From Xanthobacter autotrophicus (lineage in GTDB: Bacteria > Pseudomonadota > Alphaproteobacteria > Rhizobiales > Xanthobacteraceae): a stretch of DNA of 64,000 nucleotides. Shown in pieces: positions 49,042 to 58,424 of this stretch; the stretch's first letter is position 1; each line of letters begins with the position of its first letter. A model generated the notes under the pieces. It worked only from the letters and a program-made list of their open reading frames with translations. It ran no database searches and had not been told where the DNA came from. The position numbers and the translations under genes are program-made. The stretch lies in NCBI RefSeq assembly GCF_043194295.1, contig NZ_JBAFVK010000010.1. One strand, written 5' to 3'.

Positions 49042-51399
49042 CTATTCCGCAACCACATAAGTATGGAGCCGCACGCGGCCGGATGCATCCGTCTCGCGAT
49101 AGACGCCCTGGATCTCCACGTCGAAGCCGGGGAAGGTGTTGAAGCTGGCTTCAAACATCTTGAGATAGTCGATCATGGGCTTGGCCCGCTCGGTCAGCCG
49201 CTCGCCCGGCACGATGGTGGCGATGCCCGGCGGGTAGACAACGAAGGGCGTGGTCGCGATACGACCGGCGATGGCGTCGATGGGCAGGTAGTCCACGTCG
49301 TTGCGCACCAGGCAGCGCGCCGCGTCGTGGGGCGACAGCGCGATGTCCGGCAGGTGCGCGGCGCAGAATTGCATGGCCTGGAGCGCGCTGACATTGGCGG
49401 CGCGGAAGAAGCGGTGCATCTCCCCGCACAGGTCGCGCAGCCGCACGCCTCCATAGCGGCCGGGGCGGCGGCGGAAGAATTCCGGGATCGCCTCCTCCAG
49501 CAGCACGTTTTCGTCATGCAGCTTCTTGAAGGCGACGAGGCCGGAGATGAGGGTGCCCGCCTTCGACGCCTCGACGCCGGGGGTGAGCAGGAACAGCAGG
49601 GAATTCAGGTCGTTCTTCTCGGCGACGATGCGGTTCTCGCGCAGATATTGCGCCACCACAGGTGCGGGAATGCCGTGCTCGGCATAGGCGCCGGTGGCGC
49701 GGTCGAAGCCGGGGGTCAAAAGGGTCAGCTTGTTGGGGTCGGTCATGGCGAAGCCCGCCGCCATGCCGTCGAAGCCGTGCCAGGACGCGCCGGGGGTCAG
49801 GTGCCAGAAGGCCGGATTGGTGGCGAGGAGGTCGGTGGCGACGCTCTCCCACGGCACCTCGTGCACCGCGCCGGGGCTCGACACGTCGGGGATGGCGACC
49901 CGGTCGGGCACGAACGGCTCGAAAAACCAGCGGCGCTCGGGGCGAAGCTCCTTCTCCTCGAACTCGCGGCGCACGGCCCGGATTTTTTTGCGCAGCTCGA
50001 TGCCGAGGCGGATTGTGTCGTCCCACAACACTTCGCCCGAACGGCCCTTCATCATCTGCGCGCCCACGTCGAGGGAGGCGAACAAAGGATAGAAGGGCGA
50101 GGTGGAGGCGTGCTGCATGAAGCTCTCGTTGAAGCGCCGGTGCTCTACACGGCGCTTCTGACCGGTGATGTGCCGGTCCTTCATGTGGATCTGGGACGCC
50201 TGGCTGAAGCTCGCCAGCTGCTTGTGGGTGGACTGTGTGGCGATGATGCCCGGCGCGTCGGGGCCGAGGTCGGCCAAGCCCATGGCGAAGCGCCCGGCAT
50301 AGAGCGGGTGGAACTTCATGAAGCCCGCCCATGCCTCGTCGAACAGGATGTAGTCGGTGAGGTGGCCGATGGCCTTGAGGATCATCTCGGCATTGTGGAT
50401 GGTGCCGTCATAGGTGCACTGCTCCACCACCGCCACGCGGAATGGACGCGGCTTCTGCCACGCGTCGGGGTCCTTCACCAGCGGGTGGGTGCGGATGCGC
50501 TCGCGCAAGGCGGTCTCGTCCAGAGCGGCGAAGTCCATGGGGCCGATGAGGCCATGGGCGTTGCGCACGGTGGGCACATAGACCGGGATGCCGCCGGAGA
50601 TCATCAGCGCGCCGTGGTGGGCGGCCTTGTGGTTGTTGCGGTCGAACAGCACCAGGTCGCCATCGGTGACGAGGGCCGAAAGCGCCACCTTGTTGGAGGT
50701 GGAGGTGCCGTTGAGGACGAAATAGGTCTTCTCGGCGCCGAAGATCTTCGCCGCCTCCTTCTGCGCCGCCAGCGCCGGGCCCTCATGGGTCAGGAGGTCG
50801 CCGAGATCGAGAACGGAATTGTCGAGGTCGTCGCGGAACACCGCCTCGCCCAGATGCTCCATGAACACCCGGCCGATGGGGCTGCGGGAATAGAACACGC
50901 CGCCATTGTGACCCGGGCAGGTCCACAGCTGGTTGCCTTCCTCGGCATAGTCCACCAGCGCGCCGAAGAAGGGCGTCTTCAGCGTCTCGGCATATTGCTT
51001 CAGCCGGCTGATGAGGTTCTTGGCGATGAAGGCGGGGGTCTCCTCGGAGAGGAAGACGTAGCCGTCGATGAAGTCCAGCACCTCCACCGGCACATCCTCG
51101 AAGCGCTTGCGGCGGATCAGCAGGATGATGGGGAAGTCGAGGCCGCGCCGGCGCATCAGGTTGATGAGCGAGGCGGTCTTGCCCTCCAGCCCCTTCTTGC
51201 CCCAGTCCACCAGCATGCAGCCGATGGCGGCATCGGTCTGCACCGCGATCTCGGCGTCTTCGAGGTTGCGGGCCTTCACCACCTCGAAGCCGGAGCGCTC
51301 GATCTCCGCGACGATCTGGTTGTAGCGGGCGCCCTCCAGATCCTCTGCGTCGAAGACCGGGGTCGCGAACAGGAAGTTGAATCGCTTGAAATAGTCCAT
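49042..51399 (-). CDS. Orn/Lys/Arg decarboxylase (PLP-dependent, fold III-type large enzyme)
   Basis: The 785-residue pyridoxal-phosphate enzyme of the AdiA/SpeF/CadA group has an N-terminal response-regulator-like wing (about 1-130: DAEDLEGARYNQIVAEIERSGFEVV). The core carries the cofactor-binding GTSTSNK, FDEAWAG and the Lys of ATQSTHKQLASFSQ at about 392. The C-terminal domain contains LPIDAIAGRIATTPFVVYPPGI. It converts a basic amino acid to its diamine plus CO2; which amino acid (ornithine, lysine or arginine) cannot be told from the sequence alone. ATG 51399 begins the conserved MDYFKRFNFLFATPVF. The GNAT gene follows on the same strand. Confidence 0.92.
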   Translation of the reverse strand: MDYFKRFNFLFATPVFDAEDLEGARYNQIVAEIERSGFEVVKARNLEDAEIAVQTDAAIGCMLVDWGKKGLEGKTASLINLMRRRGLDFPIILLIRRKRFEDVPVEVLDFIDGYVFLSEETPAFIAKNLISRLKQYAETLKTPFFGALVDYAEEGNQLWTCPGHNGGVFYSRSPIGRVFMEHLGEAVFRDDLDNSVLDLGDLLTHEGPALAAQKEAAKIFGAEKTYFVLNGTSTSNKVALSALVTDGDLVLFDRNNHKAAHHGALMISGGIPVYVPTVRNAHGLIGPMDFAALDETALRERIRTHPLVKDPDAWQKPRPFRVAVVEQCTYDGTIHNAEMILKAIGHLTDYILFDEAWAGFMKFHPLYAGRFAMGLADLGPDAPGIIATQSTHKQLASFSQASQIHMKDRHITGQKRRVEHRRFNESFMQHASTSPFYPLFASLDVGAQMMKGRSGEVLWDDTIRLGIELRKKIRAVRREFEEKELRPERRWFFEPFVPDRVAIPDVSSPGAVHEVPWESVATDLLATNPAFWHLTPGASWHGFDGMAAGFAMTDPNKLTLLTPGFDRATGAYAEHGIPAPVVAQYLRENRIVAEKNDLNSLLFLLTPGVEASKAGTLISGLVAFKKLHDENVLLEEAIPEFFRRRPGRYGGVRLRDLCGEMHRFFRAANVSALQAMQFCAAHLPDIALSPHDAARCLVRNDVDYLPIDAIAGRIATTPFVVYPPGIATIVPGERLTERAKPMIDYLKMFEASFNTFPGFDVEIQGVYRETDASGRVRLHTYVVAE

Positions 51400-51530
51400 G
51401 TGGGGCACCCGATCTGATCCGGCGGGAGATGTCGACTCCTTCCGTGACAAGCCGGCGACAGAAGTGTGACGATCCTCCGTCCGCCGCCACCCCTGCCCCC
51501 GCGGGAGGCGGCTTATCCCCCGACGCCGGA

Positions 51531-53048
<1,518 letters not shown>

Positions 53049-53052
<4 letters not shown>

Positions 53053-54089
53053 GGGTTGGCCCCCGCTTCGGCGGGCTTTGCCGCGCTCTTGGTCTCGGTC
53101 GCCGGCCTGCGGCGCAGGGCGAGGCTCTCCAGCGCCGGCACGATCCCGCGCGGCATCAGGAACAGGATGGCGATGAGGATGGCGCCGTAGACGATCCACT
53201 GCGCTTCCGGCGCCATCACGGGCCTGAGCGCCACCGGCAGCAGGCCGAAGAGGATGCCGCCCACCAGCGGGCCGGCCAGCGTGCCCTTGCCGCCCGACAC
53301 GACCATGATGACCATGGTGACGGTGTAGGAGAACAGGAACACGTCCGGATCGATGATGCGGATGTAATGGGCATAGAGGCTGCCCGCCGCCCCCGCCATG
53401 GCAGCGGAGATAGTGGCCGCCACCGTGAGCGTGCGGGTGGCGTTGATGCCGAGGGAGAGGGCGAGGGATTCGTTCTCCTTCAGCCCGCGCATGGCCCGGC
53501 CGAAGCGCGAGGCCACCAGCCGGGCGATGATGAGATAGCTCACCGCCGCCACCGCCAGCACCAGGTAATAGTTCTGCATCTTGGAGCGCAGCGCCACGTC
53601 GCCGAGGCCGGGCACCGGCAGCACCATGTTGGGGATGGCGGTGAGGGCGAGGGGCCCTTGCGTCAGCTCCACCCAGTTCAGCGCCACCAGCCGCACCACC
53701 TCGGCGAACGAGATGGTGACGATGACGAAATAGGCGCCCCGCACCCGGAACGACAGCCGGCCGATGAGATAGCCGCACAGCCCCGTAAGGCCCACGGCCA
53801 GCACGAAGCCCAGCAGCGGCGATCCGCCCTCATGGGTGATGCGCAGGCCGAACGGCAGGCTTACGTCGAAGCCCAGCGCGGTGAGCGCGCTGACATAGGC
53901 GCCGATGCCGAAGAAGGCCACGTGCCCGAGGCTGAGCTGCCCGGTGAAGCCGAGCAGCAAATTCAGGCTCATGGCGCAGATGGTGAGGATGCCGGTGATG
54001 ATCAGGGCATTGAGTAGATAGGGGTCCTTCAGCCCGAGCGGGACCAGGGCGAAGACCACGAGGAAGAGGGGGGCGATGAAGCGCGTCAT
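53049..54089 (-). CDS. LivM-type ABC permease
   Basis: The 346-residue inner-membrane protein has nine or ten hydrophobic segments and the motifs MSLNLLLGFTGQLSLGHVAFFGIGAY and GLKENESLALSLGIN. Its start overlaps the LivH stop (ATGA at 54086-54089). The C-terminal tail is Ala/Lys/Pro-rich and probably cytoplasmic. Confidence 0.92.
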
Positions 54090-54958
54090 CCGATCCGCTC
54101 CGCGCGGGCGAACAGGCCGGTGGGCTTCACCAGCAGCACCGCGATGATGATGAGGAAGCCCATGGCGTCGCGATAGCCCGACGAGATGTAGCCGGCGCCC
54201 AGTTCCTCCGCGAAGGCGAGGATGAAGCCGCCGATGGTCGCCCCGGAGATGGAGCCGAGCCCGCCGAGGATGACGATCGCGAAGGCCTTCACCGCCGCCA
54301 GCTCGCCCATCTGCGGGGTCACCACATAGACCGGCCCCAAGAGCGCCCCCGCCGCCGCGGCCAGCGCCGAGCCGATGGCGAAGGTGGCGGTGTAGATGAG
54401 GGAGACGTTCACCCCCATGAGGGCGGCGGTGTCGTGGTCCTGGAAGGTGGCGCGCATGGCGCGGCCGAGCCTCGTGCCGTTGATGGTGAAATAGGTAATG
54501 GCGATGAGGGCGATGGCCGCGGCCAGTACGAACAGGTTCACGTAGGACAGCGACACCGGCCCGATGACCAGCGGCTGCGCCGGGAACGGGGTCGGCACCG
54601 CCTTGGCGACGCCGCCGAAGATCCAAAGCGTGCCCGACTGCATGATGATGCCGGCGCCGATCATCACCAGCATGGTGGTGTCGATATCGGAGCGGCGCAG
54701 CGGCCGCAGCAGCGTGAATTCGATGAAGGCCCCGAGCAGCAGGCCCGCCACCAGGGCCACCGGCAGTGCCACGAAGAAGTTGAGGCCCAGCGCGACGGCG
54801 GCCAGGTACATGGCATAGCCGCCGAAGGTGTAGAGCGCGCCGTGGGTGAAATTCACCACGTTCATGATGCCGAAGATCAAGGTGAGGCCGATGCCCAGCA
54901 GCGCATAGGTGCCACCCAGCACCAGCGCATTCAGGATGTGTTGCAGCAATTGGTCCAT
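54086..54958 (-). CDS. LivH-type ABC permease
   Basis: The 290-residue permease has eight hydrophobic segments; TYALLGIGLTLIFGIMNVVNFTHGA and IVILGGLGSISGATIGGF are family motifs. ATG 54958 begins the conserved MDQLLQH; upstream in-frame residues to 55033 are Arg/Pro-rich and unlikely to be translated. It lies about 196 bases after the binding-protein gene; that gap has a small hairpin (CCCCGC-ATTT region near 55114-55131) which could reduce expression of the permeases relative to the binding protein. Confidence 0.92.
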   Translation of the reverse strand: MDQLLQHILNALVLGGTYALLGIGLTLIFGIMNVVNFTHGALYTFGGYAMYLAAVALGLNFFVALPVALVAGLLLGAFIEFTLLRPLRRSDIDTTMLVMIGAGIIMQSGTLWIFGGVAKAVPTPFPAQPLVIGPVSLSYVNLFVLAAAIALIAITYFTINGTRLGRAMRATFQDHDTAALMGVNVSLIYTATFAIGSALAAAAGALLGPVYVVTPQMGELAAVKAFAIVILGGLGSISGATIGGFILAFAEELGAGYISSGYRDAMGFLIIIAVLLVKPTGLFARAERIG

Positions 54959-55154
54959 CTGGCCTGTCCGTCTGGCATTCGGGGCGGTGCGGGGCGGCCT
55001 TGCGGGGCCGCGCGGGAGGGGCTTGCGCGCCACGGGAGCGAGAAGCTGGGAGCGGGGTGAGGGATAGCTTGCGCAATCAGGCAGTTGAGTGCGTGCAGTC
55101 CCTCACCCCGGCGCCCCCGCGCAAATGCGGGGAAACACCGGTAAAGGGCGGGCA

Positions 55155-56315
55155 TCAGCCGCCGAGCTGAACCTGCTTCACCTTCCCGTCGGTGATCTCG
55201 ATCAGGTAGACGTTGGGCTTCGACTGGCCGCTTTCCTTGCCCGTCGGGCCGCTCTTGGCGAACTTGATGGGGCCGTTGAGGCCGACGATGTCCACCTTCC
55301 AGAAGCCCTTCTGGATGGAGGCGGGATCGGTGCCGCCGCCGGCCGCGATGGCGGCCGCCACGGAGCGGATGCCGTCATAGCCGCGGAAGCTCTCGGTGGC
55401 GCCGGCAAACTCGAAGCCGCGCTTCTTCCACTCGCCGAGGAAATAGGCGGTGGCCTCGGGGTTCGGGGTCTTCTCCGGCCACCAGGGCAGGAAGGTTGTG
55501 AGGTGCATGGTGTTGTCGGCCGCCGCCCCGGCCTGGGCGATGATCTGGTCAGGGTTCTGCGAGCCGCCGGTGGTGATGACGCGCTTCTTCAGGCCGAGGG
55601 CGGCCATCTGCTTGAACAGCAGGGTCAGCTGGTCCACGGCGCTGGTCACCATGATGGTGTCGGCGTCGGAGGCCTTCAGCTTGGAGAGCTGGGCGCTCAT
55701 GTCCTGGGCGGACTGGTCCATGGTCTCGGTGAGGCCGACCTCGACGCCGTTGGCCTTCAGCATCTTGGAGAAGTCGGCGGCGGCGCCGCGGCCCCAGTCG
55801 TTGTTGATGACGAGGAAGTCCACCTTCTTCAGCCCGAGCTTCTTGGCGATGGGCTCGAACGCGTCGGCCTCCACCGAGGACGGCGGCGAGATGCGGAAGA
55901 TGAAGGGATTGCCGGAGGTGGTGATCTTGCCGGAGGAGGAGGTCTCCACCAGCATGGGCACCTGGTATTCCTCCAGCTTCGGCATGGTGGCCAGCGTCAG
56001 GCTGGAGCCCCAGGAGCCCATCAGCACCGGCACCTTGTCGGAGGTGATGAGCTTTTCCGCCACCGATGCGGCCTCGGTGGGGTTGCTCTTGTTGTCCTCG
56101 ATGACCAGCTCGATCTTCTTGCCGAGCACGCCGCCCTTGGCGTTGATCTCGTCGGCGGCGATCTTGGCGCCGTTCACCACATAGGTGCCGGAGGCAGCGA
56201 ACGCGCCGGTGAGGGGCTCGTTGACGCCGATCTTGATGGTGTCGGCGGCCATCGCCGTGCCGGCGAGGAGGCTGAAGGCGAGGGCCGCGAGTGTCGTCCT
56301 GCGCGAAATCATCAT
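55155..56315 (-). CDS. LivK-type substrate-binding protein
   Basis: This periplasmic binding protein has 386 residues: a signal peptide (ISRRTTLAALAFSLLAGTAMAA) and then IKIGVNEPLTGAFAASGTYVVNGAKIA and the two-lobe type I fold. ATG 56315 has TGGAGA upstream. It sits between the CoxS/CoxG fusion and LivH, so the importer belongs to the molybdenum-hydroxylase pathway and presumably brings in its substrate. It differs clearly from the other LivK-type protein in this window (33119-34396). Confidence 0.92.
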   Translation of the reverse strand: MMISRRTTLAALAFSLLAGTAMAADTIKIGVNEPLTGAFAASGTYVVNGAKIAADEINAKGGVLGKKIELVIEDNKSNPTEAASVAEKLITSDKVPVLMGSWGSSLTLATMPKLEEYQVPMLVETSSSGKITTSGNPFIFRISPPSSVEADAFEPIAKKLGLKKVDFLVINNDWGRGAAADFSKMLKANGVEVGLTETMDQSAQDMSAQLSKLKASDADTIMVTSAVDQLTLLFKQMAALGLKKRVITTGGSQNPDQIIAQAGAAADNTMHLTTFLPWWPEKTPNPEATAYFLGEWKKRGFEFAGATESFRGYDGIRSVAAAIAAGGGTDPASIQKGFWKVDIVGLNGPIKFAKSGPTGKESGQSKPNVYLIEITDGKVKQVQLGG

Positions 56316-56346
56316 GATGGTCTCCAGTCTCAAGGGGCAGTCAGGG

Positions 56347-57564
56347 TCAGGAAGCGGGGCGGATGCGGCGCCACAGGGCGCCGAGCCGTTGGAAAATCAG
56401 GGCTGTAAAAAGCTTGAGCGGGTTGAGGCCGGGGCCTGCCGCCGCCGGGGTCGGCGCGCCGGACAGGCGGGCCGCAAGATTTGTGGCGAAGTCGGCGATG
56501 AGCCGTCCTGCCACCTCGCGCACCAGGCCCGGCCGGCCGAACTGGGCGAGCGGCCCCTTCAGCGTGTAGCCTACGGTGAGCGCCACGCGGGCCGAGCCCG
56601 GCGCCGTGCCCGGCAGGACGCAATAGCGGATCTCGCCTTCCGTGCGCGAGCGGCCGTCCGCCCCGGCGCCGTGGATGATGCCGCTGGCGGTGGCTTCATT
56701 GCGGCGGATGCGGGCGGTGCCGCGGAAGGTGGTGCCGATGGGGCCGAGCTTCACCCGCATGCCGCCTTCCACCAGATCGGCGGACGGCATGGCATCGATG
56801 ACCGCGCCCGGCAGGCAGGCCGCCACCTCCTCGATCTTGCCGAAGAAGGCGAACACGTCGGCGGGCGGGAACGGCACCTCGAAGCCCTGCTCGAAGCTGT
56901 GGGCGGGGATGAAGGTTTCGCCGAGGGCGAGCGGGGCCGCAGCCGGCGCCGCGAGGGCGGCGACGTTCGCCAGCGGAACGGCGAGCACGGTCGCCCCGCC
57001 GGCCCGCGCGCCCACCGGCCCGAGCCGCCGCTCGGCCGTGGCCGGGCCGATGCCCTGCGCCCGCCGCGCGGCAATGACCGAGGCCACCGCCTTGACGATG
57101 CCCGCATAACCCGTGCAGCGGCAGAGGTTGCCGGCAAGGCCGAGGCGGATGCGCGCCTCGTCCGCCTCCGGCAGCCGCAGCACCAGGTCGCGGGCCGAGA
57201 CCAGCATGCCCGGCGTGCAGAAGCCGCACTGCAAGGCGTGCTCGCGATTGAAGGCGGCGCGCAGCTCGGCGGTCACCGCATCATCGTCGAGCCCCTCGAT
57301 GGTGACCACATCCGCGCCCTGGCAGGCGGCGGCGAACGAGAGACAGGCGCGGGCCGGCTCGCCGTCCACGAGGATGGTGCAGGCGCCGCACACCCCGTGC
57401 TCGCAGCCGAGGTGCGTGCCGGTGAGGTTCAGCGTGTCGCGCACCAGATCGGCAAGGTTGGTGCGGGCTTCCGCCGCCGTTGCGACGGGCCGGCCGTTGA
57501 GGGTGAGGGTGATCATGGGCGAGGCGCCAAGGGCTGCGCCTTCCGGCCGGGGCAGGGCGTTCAT
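56347..57564 (-). CDS. Fusion of [2Fe-2S] hydroxylase small subunit and CoxG-type SRPBCC domain
   Basis: The 405-residue protein joins two proteins that are usually separate. Residues about 15-170 carry both iron-sulfur clusters of a CoxS/XdhA-type subunit (CEHGVCGACTILVDG, CGFCTPGM, GNLCRCTGY). After a Gly/Ala/Pro linker, residues about 220-370 form a CoxG-like SRPBCC lipid-binding domain (FPPADVFAFFGKIEEVAACLPGAVI, VGYTLKGPLAQFGRPGLVREVA) with a hydrophobic basic tail. CoxG anchors CO dehydrogenase to the membrane in Oligotropha, so here the hydroxylase small subunit may be tethered to it directly. Start at 57564 or the internal Met that begins MITLTLNG (57516). The upstream CoxM stop overlaps by 4 bases. 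Confidence 0.9.
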   Translation of the reverse strand: MNALPRPEGAALGASPMITLTLNGRPVATAAEARTNLADLVRDTLNLTGTHLGCEHGVCGACTILVDGEPARACLSFAAACQGADVVTIEGLDDDAVTAELRAAFNREHALQCGFCTPGMLVSARDLVLRLPEADEARIRLGLAGNLCRCTGYAGIVKAVASVIAARRAQGIGPATAERRLGPVGARAGGATVLAVPLANVAALAAPAAAPLALGETFIPAHSFEQGFEVPFPPADVFAFFGKIEEVAACLPGAVIDAMPSADLVEGGMRVKLGPIGTTFRGTARIRRNEATASGIIHGAGADGRSRTEGEIRYCVLPGTAPGSARVALTVGYTLKGPLAQFGRPGLVREVAGRLIADFATNLAARLSGAPTPAAAGPGLNPLKLFTALIFQRLGALWRRIRPAS

Positions 57565-58424
57565 GCGGCGCTCCGCGTCTCGGTGAAGAGGGTGGCGGCC
57601 TGCACGGCGGCGCGGCGCAGCACCTCCACATGGACGTGGCGGTCGACCGCATCGTCCATTCCGGCGGCGGTGAGGGCGGCGTCGGCGGCCGTTGCGTCGA
57701 AGCGGGCGGCAAAGCCGGCATCGATGTGGCCGCCGAACAGCCGTGCGGCATCGGGGAAGAGAAGGGGCGGGGCGTCGATGGCGCCCATCAGCGCGCGACA
57801 GCTCCCCGCCTCCGGGTCCACCAGCACGGCGCCGATGGCGTGGGCGAACTCGCCCACCTTCCGGCAGTGCTTCACATAGCCGAAGCGGGCGGAGGCGGGC
57901 ACCTTGGGCACCTGTACCGCGACGAGGATCTCCCCCGCCGCGAGCGCTGTCGAAAGGGCGCCGGTGAGAAAGGCCCCGATGGCGAGGCGGCGGGTTCCGT
58001 CCGGGCCAGCGATTTCCACCTCAGCGCCGAGGGCGGACAGGGCATTCACCCAATCGGCGGCGGGGTCGGCATGGGCGAGGCTGCCCCCCAGGGTGCCGCG
58101 ATTGCGCACCGCGCGATAGGCGATGCCACCCGCCACCCGGCGCAGGATGTGCGCGCCCACATCCGGCACGCGCCCGTCTTCCACGTCGGCATGGGTGATG
58201 AGGGCGCCATAGACCACGTGGCCCGGCTCCTCGCGCACTGTGCGCAGGGCGTCGATGCCGGTGAGGTCCACGATCAGCTCGGGCGTGGCGAGGCGCAGGT
58301 TCAGCATGGGGCCGAGGGACTGCGAGCCGGCCATGGCCTTCGCTCCGTCGCCGCCGGTGGCGAGGAGAGCCGTGGCGCCGGCGATGTCGCGCGGACGCTC
58401 CATGCGGAAGGGCGCGGGCTTCAT
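57561..58424 (-). CDS. CoxM-type FAD-binding subunit of molybdenum hydroxylase
   Basis: This is a 287-residue medium subunit of the xanthine dehydrogenase/CO dehydrogenase family. AMAGSQSLGPMLNLRLATP and RNRGTLGGSLAHADPAADW are the two FAD-binding motifs (AGGxS is AGSQS here). It moves electrons from the iron-sulfur clusters to an acceptor. Both ends overlap neighbouring genes by 4 bases, so the three subunits are translationally coupled. Confidence 0.92.
   Translation of the reverse strand: MKPAPFRMERPRDIAGATALLATGGDGAKAMAGSQSLGPMLNLRLATPELIVDLTGIDALRTVREEPGHVVYGALITHADVEDGRVPDVGAHILRRVAGGIAYRAVRNRGTLGGSLAHADPAADWVNALSALGAEVEIAGPDGTRRLAIGAFLTGALSTALAAGEILVAVQVPKVPASARFGYVKHCRKVGEFAHAIGAVLVDPEAGSCRALMGAIDAPPLLFPDAARLFGGHIDAGFAARFDATAADAALTAAGMDDAVDRHVHVEVLRRAAVQAATLFTETRSAA

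Noticed and set aside
48259..51417. 1052-codon plus-strand frame opposite the decarboxylase and GNAT genes
   Set aside because: Antisense to conserved PLP and CoA motifs; no domain in the translation.
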